A model generated the notes under the pieces. It was not told the origin of the DNA and did no database searches. It saw only the letters and a program-made list of their open reading frames with translations. Source: an uncultured Chthonomonas sp. (lineage in GTDB: Bacteria; Armatimonadota; Chthonomonadetes; Chthonomonadales; Chthonomonadaceae). Taken from it: DNA of 46,451 nucleotides. The translations under genes and the position numbers were made by a program. Within the stretch, counting starts at the first letter, position 1; each line of letters starts with the position of its first letter. Of the stretch, positions 8,885 to 15,993 are shown in pieces. The stretch lies in assembly GCA_903859705.1 (NCBI GenBank), contig CAIONQ010000091.1, positions 1-46,451 of the forward strand. The letters run 5' to 3'.

Positions 8885-10861
8885 ATGCAAAACAATGACT
8901 ACTCTGAATTGCCGACAGCTCCTATAGAAGATGCCGACAGCCTGGATGCTGAACCTGAACGGCTGTATAGCGATAGGGAGGCGGAGGCCGTTCACGCTGC
9001 CGTTCTTGCCTCTAAAGAAAGGCGGCGCCTCAGGCTTAAGAAGGCACAGCCGAAGCGCAAAGGCACCGCGAAGGAACCGTTCACCCTACCCCAAATTCTT
9101 GCCTGGGTAGATTCGCACCACAGCAGAACAGGTGCCTGGCCAACGATCACCTCAGGCCCAGTATTTGAATCTCCAACCGATACCTGGAGCATAATTAACG
9201 ATAGCCTGCAGCATGGCCATCGCGGCTGCCCCGGCGGCTCATCTCTCCGTAAACTCCTAATAAGCGAGCATCGCATCCAACGAGCTGGCAATACACGCCG
9301 TGAAAACTGGACTGAAACCGGGATATTAGAGCTGGCAGATCGGTTTTATGCTGAACAGGGTCGTTGGCCCAACCCTAATGATGGGCCACTTGAGGAAGGC
9401 TCAAAAGCGACCTGGGTAGCTGTTGATATTGCTCTCAGAAAAGGCAACCGGGGGCTGCCGGGTGGGTCTTCACTAATTCGTCTGCTTTCAAACAATCGTG
9501 GAGTACCGAACTGTGCGGACTTACCCGACTTTACGTATGACACTATTCTGAAATGGGCAGATAGTCATCATGCCCGCACGGGCAGTTGGCCGAAATCAAA
9601 TAGTGGCCCAATTCTTGAGTGTCCGGGAGAAACCTGGGCAGTTATGGATCAACGCATGCGCAAGGGACAGCGTGGTTTTGATCGCAAATTGCCTCTGGCA
9701 CATTTCCTGCATGCAGAACGCGGAGCGCGTATTTATCACAAAGTACAACCACTGAACATACAGGATATCCGGCAGTGGATCCAGCATCACTATGAAACAA
9801 CCGGCAACTGGCCAACAAATGATAGTGGAGACGTGCTTGCTGCACCGGGAGAGGTATGGAGCTCTGTGGAAGCAGCACTGAACCAGGGTGGTCGTGGTCT
9901 GCCTTATGTATCCAGTCTGGCCAAACTAACCGCAGAGATGGGTGGAAAACGAAAAACAGTAACGCAAAAACACAATCTGACAATGCCTGTTGTTGTTCAG
10001 AAAATCGCAGAATATCATGCACAGCATAATGTATGGCCCACCGCTACTACCAAAAACCCAGTGCCTGGCACGCAGGACACCTGGTGCGCCATCGATCTTG
10101 CCTTGAGGAGAGGCAACAGAGGGCTGCCAGGGGGCACATCCTTGTCCACCCTCATCGCGGATGAATTCGCTGTGGTGAGCCACATTAAACAGCCGACTCT
10201 CACTTTCGATATGATCCTGAACTGGTGCGACTCTCATAAAGCCACTACAGGGGACTGGCCCACAGCAAAAAGCGGCACCGTGTTAGATAGCCCCCATGAG
10301 AATTGGGCCCGCATCGCACGCAGCATGGATCGTGGTCAACGCGGTTTGCCGCAAGCGATCTCGCTATCCAGACTTCTGGAAAGAGAACGGGGTGTGCCAC
10401 ACAAATTCAGGCAGGATCTGACGGTAGAGTTAATTCTGGCCTGGGCAGATGACTATAACGCGACGTTTGGTAGATTACCTAATATGCACAGTGAAGAGAG
10501 TATTCCACAATCCCCCGGAGACAAGTGGCGCCACATCGACCATGCCCTGCGTGACGGCACCAGATCGCTGCCCGGAGGTAGTTCCCTCTCACAGTTGCTC
10601 GTTGAGTACCGTGGTAAGCGTACCCATCAAAACGCGCCGCCGCTATCCCCGGAGCAGATTGAGATCTGGGCCAGGCTGCATTTTGATAGAACAGGTACCT
10701 GGCCATCCTATGCTGCTGGAGGAAGGGTGCTGGATGCCCCGGAAGAGGCGTGGCGATCAATAAATGAGGCGTTGGCCAGAGGCAAACGCGGCTTGAAGGG
10801 CTGCGGCTACCGCTCCCTTGCGGAACTGCTTGACAAACGCATCCGCAAGGCAAATAGATAA
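8885..10861 (+). CDS. Protein made of eight tandem ~74-aa 'TGxWP' repeats
   Basis: After a charged N-terminal stretch of about 70 aa (with RRRLRLKKAQPKRK), the 658-aa chain is built entirely of eight repeats of about 74 aa. Each has the order ILxWxDxHhxxTGxWP, SGxVxxxPxexW, a helix, then GxRGLPGGSSLxxLL and a short linker. Repeats 3, 4, 6 and 8 deviate in the PGGSS turn. I recall similar repeats in large planctomycete proteins but know no defined function. The basic N-terminus and modular helices would fit nucleic-acid binding, which is speculation. No signal peptide is present, so it is probably cytoplasmic. There is no clear ribosome-binding site before the ATG. Confidence 0.75.
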   Translation: MQNNDYSELPTAPIEDADSLDAEPERLYSDREAEAVHAAVLASKERRRLRLKKAQPKRKGTAKEPFTLPQILAWVDSHHSRTGAWPTITSGPVFESPTDTWSIINDSLQHGHRGCPGGSSLRKLLISEHRIQRAGNTRRENWTETGILELADRFYAEQGRWPNPNDGPLEEGSKATWVAVDIALRKGNRGLPGGSSLIRLLSNNRGVPNCADLPDFTYDTILKWADSHHARTGSWPKSNSGPILECPGETWAVMDQRMRKGQRGFDRKLPLAHFLHAERGARIYHKVQPLNIQDIRQWIQHHYETTGNWPTNDSGDVLAAPGEVWSSVEAALNQGGRGLPYVSSLAKLTAEMGGKRKTVTQKHNLTMPVVVQKIAEYHAQHNVWPTATTKNPVPGTQDTWCAIDLALRRGNRGLPGGTSLSTLIADEFAVVSHIKQPTLTFDMILNWCDSHKATTGDWPTAKSGTVLDSPHENWARIARSMDRGQRGLPQAISLSRLLERERGVPHKFRQDLTVELILAWADDYNATFGRLPNMHSEESIPQSPGDKWRHIDHALRDGTRSLPGGSSLSQLLVEYRGKRTHQNAPPLSPEQIEIWARLHFDRTGTWPSYAAGGRVLDAPEEAWRSINEALARGKRGLKGCGYRSLAELLDKRIRKANR

Positions 10862-10922
10862 GAATAGAAGCAGAGGAGAGCTCCTGTATCTGCACGCTAA
10901 GAGAACCAGAATCAAGAGGCAG

Positions 10923-12011
10923 TTAAGGGGTAATGAGAGACGGATTAGGGGGCTTTACCGGCAATACATACATGCCACCTTTGTACATAACAGATACGTC
11001 TTCACCACCTGGCAGCCAGCGAACATCGAATTGGTCTTGATCGAATGCGAACAGCTGAACAGAGGGATTAATTTCCACTCGTGCAAGTTCAACCGCATGC
11101 CCGCCATGCATGTCCGTAGCATAAACTATGTTGGCGCTGCGCTGTAGAATGCACCGCGGCCATGATCGGTCTACATGGCCAACCCAGAGAATGACCGTTT
11201 CGTTCGGTGATACGTTCGGATAATCAAATTTATCATGCGTTGGCGGTTCAACATCGTATTCGCGCAATCTCTTAAACAGATTAGATGCATCGTAGGCAAT
11301 TAACCGGTAGTGTGAGTGTTTGTCACCATAGATAGCGTAGAATGCCTGTTCCCGGTAACAAGGCTGTAACCAGAGATACTCAAATCCCTCGGGGTTGTTA
11401 ATAGTGGCCACCTGAGATATTCGGCCACTTTCCGATTCATGACATTCGAACTTCACGTTACCCTTGCCGGGGCTGGCCCGAACCCAATGTCGGCTGTCAC
11501 CACACCACGTCAAGGAGATAGCTGGGTCAACACTTACATCAGCGTATTTTATGGTGCTATGCGTGGTGTAGTTGATAACATCGATCCCAACCCCTTTATA
11601 GGAGACAACTCCCGTGTTAGCTGCCCTCAACTCACTGTAATTAGGAAATAAGAACCTGGTTCCATCTGGCGAAACACTTAAGAACTCAACACACTTCGTC
11701 CCCGGCTGGCCAACCTTTGCGATCTTTATCGAGGCTCCGACCGGGCGATCATACTGTTCGTCGTACAAATAGTAGCTACCGTCATCAGCAAGGGCAGACT
11801 TCAATACGTGGCCGGGTGCCCTCCAGCCATACCATGAAGCGATATTGTCTTCATCACCCCAGTACATTTGTGATTCTATCAACTTGTGTGCCGATGAAAG
11901 GCTGTTAGAACTGGGGCGAACCACAATTGCAACTGCAGAAACAGTCAAAACTACCAAGACCCCATAAGCTCGTTTAAGCGTAAACTTTCGTCTCGCGGCC
12001 GGCTCAAGCAT
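10923..12011 (-). CDS. Membrane-anchored beta-propeller-like protein
   Basis: This 362-aa protein has an N-terminal anchor or signal sequence (residues about 15-32, AYGVLVVLTVSAVAIVV). The remainder is rich in short beta strands with recurrent turns such as SVSPDGTRFLFP, NVSPNETVILWV and DVRWLPGGEDVSVMYKG. These are typical of TolB/PD40-type propeller blades. It is likely held on the outer face of the membrane. No enzymatic motif is visible, so the role is unknown. It is convergent with the eight-repeat gene, with 61 bp between them. Confidence 0.6.
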   Translation of the reverse strand: MLEPAARRKFTLKRAYGVLVVLTVSAVAIVVRPSSNSLSSAHKLIESQMYWGDEDNIASWYGWRAPGHVLKSALADDGSYYLYDEQYDRPVGASIKIAKVGQPGTKCVEFLSVSPDGTRFLFPNYSELRAANTGVVSYKGVGIDVINYTTHSTIKYADVSVDPAISLTWCGDSRHWVRASPGKGNVKFECHESESGRISQVATINNPEGFEYLWLQPCYREQAFYAIYGDKHSHYRLIAYDASNLFKRLREYDVEPPTHDKFDYPNVSPNETVILWVGHVDRSWPRCILQRSANIVYATDMHGGHAVELARVEINPSVQLFAFDQDQFDVRWLPGGEDVSVMYKGGMYVLPVKPPNPSLITP

Positions 12012-12498
12012 TACATGCTACTCCAATAGTAATCTCGATTGCCCCTGCAAACATTCGGAGCATGCAAAGTGCCAGTTAAGTTCTTTAGGACCATACTGCG
12101 GCGAAGAGCTACCTGCTATCCGCCCTCCGCCAGCATCCGATCACAAACGGCCTGAAGTAACAGCATCGCAAGCATGCATGCATGCCCTTAGTTGCGAAAG
12201 TTTCATGATAGCGATTGTACCGTTGATTGCGCGACAGCTTTGCAAAGGGTGCCTACCTCCATCGCACTCTTGTCATACCTGTCGTACCGGGCATCCACTC
12301 CCAACCGCGCGAAGCGCCCAGCTATTTAACAATTGACGGGTAGCCTCCGTCGATTTTTGGCACGGTAGGCGTATCGTCTCCTTGTTCCCTTGTTTAGGCG
12401 CTGTTATACACTGTTCGTACCTCACAGTTATAGCGAGGGCGTTTTTTTGCTGCATTGCCAGCGTTTTACCGGCAGATCGCTGCTTCCCTCGCTCCCCC
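12012..12498. other. Intergenic region with no recognised gene
   Basis: About 490 bp lie between the start of the propeller gene and the arsR-type promoter. I see no convincing coding frame or RNA gene. It presumably holds the promoter of the leftward propeller gene. Confidence 0.4.
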
Positions 12499-12548
12499 TT
12501 GCAATTCCCACAATCACCTGTTATACTGAACCATATGGTTCAGTATAA
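12499..12548 (+). promoter_or_regulatory. Promoter and perfect 28-bp operator of the arsR-type gene
   Basis: TTGCAA (12499-12504), 17 bp, then TATACT (12522-12527) preceded by TG makes a good extended sigma-70 promoter. A perfect palindrome, TTATACTGAACCAT and its complement, occupies 12521-12548. Its centre is exactly the first base of the ATG at 12535. The expected transcription start falls at or next to the A of ATG, giving a leaderless mRNA. Bound repressor would cover both the -10 element and the start codon. Confidence 0.8.
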
Positions 12549-12900
12549 TAAAATCCAATTCGATTCCTCGTTCGGTGCGCTTTCGGATGCTACCCGGCGC
12601 GGCGTTCTGGAGGAACTCGGCCGGGCGGATACTTCCATCACAGCCCTTGCCGAGAGGTTCCAAATGACCCTTACGGGCATGGGGAAACACATACGCGTGT
12701 TAGAGCAAGCGGGGCTCGTAATTACTGAGAAGATTGGGCGCGTGCGCACCTGCAAGCTGGGGCAGCGCAAACTGGAAGAAGAGGCGGCATGGATCGAAGC
12801 CTATCGGCAGCTCTGGGCCGCACGCTACGACGAACTGGACAACGTTCTTGAAGAATTGAAACAGAAGGAGTATGCGAATGGAAACGTCAGCGAGCAGTGA
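12535..12900 (+). CDS. ArsR-family winged-helix repressor
   Basis: This 121-aa protein has the ArsR winged helix: FGALSDATRRGVLEELGR, then ITALAERFQMTLTGMGKHIRVLEQAGLV, and a wing with GRVRTCKLG. It lacks an evident cysteine metal-binding box. It belongs to the ArsR group commonly paired with an AHSA1/START-domain protein, whose gene overlaps its end. The ATG at 12535 is chosen because the family motif begins there and the operator is centred on it. There is no Shine-Dalgarno sequence, consistent with leaderless translation. It probably represses its own two-gene operon; the inducing signal is unknown. Confidence 0.9.
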   Translation: MVQYNKIQFDSSFGALSDATRRGVLEELGRADTSITALAERFQMTLTGMGKHIRVLEQAGLVITEKIGRVRTCKLGQRKLEEEAAWIEAYRQLWAARYDELDNVLEELKQKEYANGNVSEQ

Positions 12901-13363
12901 ACCTGCAGCCAATGGCACACAGGTGGTGCGGAAATCGGATGTAGAGGTTGAGGTAACCCGCACCTTTGATGCCCCCGCGCATCTCGTATTTGAGGCGTGG
13001 ACAACAGCAGAACTTTTCAAACGGTGGTGGGTGCCAAAATCGTTTGGGCTGAACCTGCTTTCCTGCGAAATGGATGTACAGGTTGGCGGGCAGTATCGAC
13101 TGGTGTTTCCACACGAAGGCTCAACAATGGAGTTCTTCGGCACCTATCTGGAGGTGGTACCCAACACACGCCTGGTGTGGACCAACGATGAGGGGGAGGC
13201 GGGCGTAACCATCACCACGGTAACCTTCGAGGAAACAGAAGGCAAAACTCAGGTAGTGATGCACGATCTTTACCCAACAAAGGAAGCAGTCAACTTCGGA
13301 TCCACAAACGCTATGCCCGAAACGTTTAGCCAGCTTGATGAGCTGCTTGATAGCCTGAGATAA
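12878..13363 (+). CDS. AHSA1/SRPBCC-domain protein
   Basis: This 161-aa protein carries the AHSA1 (START-like) fold: VEVEVTRTFDAPAHLVFEAW, then KRWWVPKSF, VGGQYRLVF, TYLEVVPNTRLVWTN and the C-terminal helix ETFSQLDELLDSL. This fold forms a hydrophobic ligand cavity. In ArsR/AHSA1 pairs it is thought to bind a small molecule or act in stress handling, but substrates are mostly unknown. The start at 12878 is preferred over 12872 because AAGGAG lies 7 bp before it. It overlaps the arsR-type gene by 23 bp, implying translational coupling. Confidence 0.88.
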   Translation: METSASSEPAANGTQVVRKSDVEVEVTRTFDAPAHLVFEAWTTAELFKRWWVPKSFGLNLLSCEMDVQVGGQYRLVFPHEGSTMEFFGTYLEVVPNTRLVWTNDEGEAGVTITTVTFEETEGKTQVVMHDLYPTKEAVNFGSTNAMPETFSQLDELLDSLR

Positions 13364-13415
13364 CGTGCTAACCATGATTGTGCTTGCCAGAGGAAAACTC
13401 AAAATCACAGGCAAG

Positions 13416-13453
13416 GCCGCCGGGCGCGCATTTCTTTGCGTCCCGGCGGCTTT
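13416..13453 (+). terminator. GC-rich hairpin after the arsR-AHSA1 operon
   Basis: GCCGCCGGG (13416-13424) pairs with CCCGGCGGC (13442-13450). Inside that stem GCGCA and TGCG can extend pairing, and TTTAT follows. It lies about 50 bp after the AHSA1 stop and is a good intrinsic terminator candidate. Confidence 0.7.
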
Positions 13454-13630
13454 ATGTGCGGGTACTATGCGTGAATGATGATGATCCTTCTATTGATCGG
13501 CGTGGTTCCTCGCACAATACTGATAGAAACGTGCACAAGCTGGCACCACCTGTTTGTCTGGGCAAATGAACACAAATCCGCATTGAACAACTGGGAGTTT
13601 ACCAGCGCGGATACTCCAGAAAGTACCTGA

Positions 13631-14782
13631 GTGAGCGATTTTTCGGTAGCAACATCCGATGTGTTGGTAATAGGTGGCGGCCTAATTGGCCTATCGATTG
13701 CATGGCACCTTGCCGATTACGGCATCCACGCCACGGTATTGGAACGAGGCAGTATAGGTTCTGGCGCATCCGGTGCGGCAACGGGATTACTGGCACCGGT
13801 AACAGCCTCTGGCCGATTTGGCCACATGGTAGATTTCGGGCTTGAGAGTTTGCGCTATTATAGCGATTTTCTGAGCATCCTCCGTGAGGAAACGCAGCTG
13901 CAGATTGCGCTGCAAACGGAGGGTCTGCTACGGGTAGCTATCGATAAGGGAGCCGAATCCATGCTCTCGAAATTCGATACCTGGCCGCATGCAAAGGCTC
14001 TTGAAATGGTACGCCTCACCGCGTCTGAAGCGCTCTCGATCGCGCCTTACCTTTCTCCCGAAGTTCGTGGCGCGGTAATATCCCCTTTAGAGCGCCAGAT
14101 AAACCCCCGCACCCTATTAGCGTGCCTGCAAAAATCGTGCTTAATGCGCGGGATAACCATCCTTGAAAATACAAAAGTGCTTTCGATAGGCGTCTCCAGG
14201 GGCAGCGATAGCAAGAGAGCCACCACCGTACACACAGAGAATGGCAATTACAGTGTTGGCGCTCTTGTAATTGCAACGGGTGCGTGGAGTGCAGATCTCG
14301 GCAAATCCCTCGGGTATCCGCTGCCAATTAGCCCCAATAAGGGGCAAGTGCTTACAGCCTTACCAGCCACAACGCCTCACAATGTGCGGTTCACGGTATA
14401 TGCAAATCATTCGTACATTATTCCTGGCGAGGATAATGCGCTCATACTGGGCTCCGCGAGTGCTAACTGCGGCTTTGATGCACGGCCAACACTCAAAGGG
14501 ATAACGGATATTGTTGCATCCACGGCGCAAATGATGCCGGGCATTTTAGATGCCGAGTTGCAGCACACCTGGTGCGGCCTGCGGCCAGCAACGCCGGATT
14601 ACTTCCCAATTCTTGGCCGCCTGCAGATGTGCCAGAACGTATTTGTTGCCACCGGCCACTATAAAAATGGAATTCTGCTAACGCCCATCACCGGCAAGGT
14701 AATTGCCAGTGAAATCATCAGTGGGGATGTATCCCCTCTCATCACCAACTACCGGCCAGATCGCTTCAGCACCAGCAATTAG
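13631..14782 (+). CDS. thiO: Glycine oxidase ThiO (FAD-dependent)
   Basis: This 383-aa FAD-dependent amine oxidase has the dinucleotide-binding motif VLVIGGGLIGLSIAWHLA at about residues 11-28. It also has ERGSIGSGASGAATGLLAP, the substrate-domain segment INPRTLLACL, ATGAW and the closing TWCGLRPATPDYFPILG plus GHYKNGILLTP. These match ThiO/DadA-type enzymes, and length and the HYKNGILL ending favour ThiO. ThiO oxidises glycine to an imine that feeds thiazole formation in thiamine synthesis. It starts at GTG with a weak upstream AGAAAG. No other thi gene is nearby. Confidence 0.85.
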   Translation: MSDFSVATSDVLVIGGGLIGLSIAWHLADYGIHATVLERGSIGSGASGAATGLLAPVTASGRFGHMVDFGLESLRYYSDFLSILREETQLQIALQTEGLLRVAIDKGAESMLSKFDTWPHAKALEMVRLTASEALSIAPYLSPEVRGAVISPLERQINPRTLLACLQKSCLMRGITILENTKVLSIGVSRGSDSKRATTVHTENGNYSVGALVIATGAWSADLGKSLGYPLPISPNKGQVLTALPATTPHNVRFTVYANHSYIIPGEDNALILGSASANCGFDARPTLKGITDIVASTAQMMPGILDAELQHTWCGLRPATPDYFPILGRLQMCQNVFVATGHYKNGILLTPITGKVIASEIISGDVSPLITNYRPDRFSTSN

Positions 14783-15001
14783 CATGGATTTGATTATACG
14801 TATGATGCAATTATGATGAAACAACATCCGTATTTTGCTATGTCAAGGGCAATAAAGATGGTGTGCGGCCCAGGCTGGTTGTTGTTGTGTTTGGGAGAAT
14901 CGAATCATGGCGAACCGATCAAGTCCGTTCAATCAGCACATCTACTAAATACTACATGCAGGCCAAAGCCTCAGAATTAATAACTGCCGGTAGCAGGGTT
15001 A

Positions 15002-15030
15002 GACCATCTCAAGAATTCCTTGAGATGGTC
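15002..15030. terminator. Perfect 12-bp hairpin between convergent genes
   Basis: GACCATCTCAAG and CTTGAGATGGTC form a perfect stem around AATTC. It lies between thiO and the convergent PEP-CTERM gene, followed on the plus strand by a T-containing tract. It may be a bidirectional terminator. The rest of the 328-bp gap holds nothing I recognise. Confidence 0.5.
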
Positions 15031-15110
15031 GTATCTTTCCCTTACCAACGGCGAATAAGTAGCGCCAAGAACGTACGGTGCCACGAACTCGTTGGCCGGC
15101 ACGAGAAGCG

Positions 15111-15845
15111 CTACGCGCTGCACAGTGCTCTGCGCCGGCGGAGTATAAGCGTACCGCTAATAGATCCCGTGAAAAGCAGGGCCAGGGTGCCTGGCTCCGG
15201 GGTCTCACTCGTTTCTGTGGCGGTAGTTACGATATTAAGAGTTGGCTGAGCTGTTCCAAATTGATAAGGGTAAAAGTAAGTATTTACTGAGCCATCCGTT
15301 GCACCACTTCCTGTAAGCTCAAGGCCGTAGTTAGCATAGCTGCCATTGATCCATGACTTAACAAGATATGTAACATCAACTGTGTTTACACCAGCCTGAG
15401 GTACAAAGGATGCGTATGCAGTTGATGATGCCGGGTTACCCGCATAGTCACCGCCCTCGGCAACCCAGGCCGTGCCACTTGTTGCGTTGTACCAGGTTAC
15501 CTGTGATCGGTTCCAATCTGATGCGACCCGATATACGTCGATGGCTCCAGGGCCAGGGTTGGAATAACCTGTAGTTAGAGTTAAGCTAGCGCTAACCACC
15601 GATCCTGTAACACCGGATAAATCATATTTGATCAGAGATCTCTGGCGATTGTAGTATGATCCAAAGATAGCCTCGTACACAGAAAGATAGCCATCGTTAT
15701 AGGCATTTCCGTACGGCCCAGCCGATGTAGCAACGATTCTGACCTCGTCGTTTGTTGTTAAATTATATGTTCCCTGCGCGTCAGCGGTATGTACGGCGGC
15801 AGCCAATAGAAACGCACTGATGAGAAACTTATTGATTTTGGTCAC
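15111..15845 (-). CDS. DNRLRE-type PEP-CTERM sorted surface protein
   Basis: This 244-aa exported protein has a signal peptide (KFLISAFLLAAAVHTADA). The middle resembles the DNRLRE beta-sandwich domain, with QRSLIKYDLSGV, ASLTLTTGY, VASDWNRSQVTWYNA, VDVTYLVKSWINGSYANYGLEL. The C-terminus has the PEP-CTERM signal: PEP, a hydrophobic helix and RRRR. PEP-CTERM proteins are processed by an exosortase and displayed at the surface, often with exopolysaccharide. The upstream frame reaches 15929, but the GTG at 15845 has GGAG 6 bp before it and begins the signal peptide. No exosortase gene is in view. Confidence 0.82.
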   Translation of the reverse strand: MTKINKFLISAFLLAAAVHTADAQGTYNLTTNDEVRIVATSAGPYGNAYNDGYLSVYEAIFGSYYNRQRSLIKYDLSGVTGSVVSASLTLTTGYSNPGPGAIDVYRVASDWNRSQVTWYNATSGTAWVAEGGDYAGNPASSTAYASFVPQAGVNTVDVTYLVKSWINGSYANYGLELTGSGATDGSVNTYFYPYQFGTAQPTLNIVTTATETSETPEPGTLALLFTGSISGTLILRRRRALCSA

Positions 15846-15993
15846 ATGGTTCTCCGTGGAAGAGTATAGTCTTGATCCGCAGCGCATGGTTCTGGCTATG
15901 CGCCACAAACAGAAAGTGTGTTCTAACAAGCGTAAGGATGTGCGTTCGTTTTAGCGAAGTTTTGCGTAAGTTTAGTTTTTTGGCAGGGAAAGA

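Noticed and set aside
12012-12498. Possible small RNA or tRNA gene in the gap
   Set aside because: I found no cloverleaf, T-loop motif or terminator-bounded hairpin set.
15002-15030. Perfect hairpin as end of an insertion sequence
   Set aside because: No transposase, no second copy and no target duplication are visible. A terminator between convergent genes is simpler.
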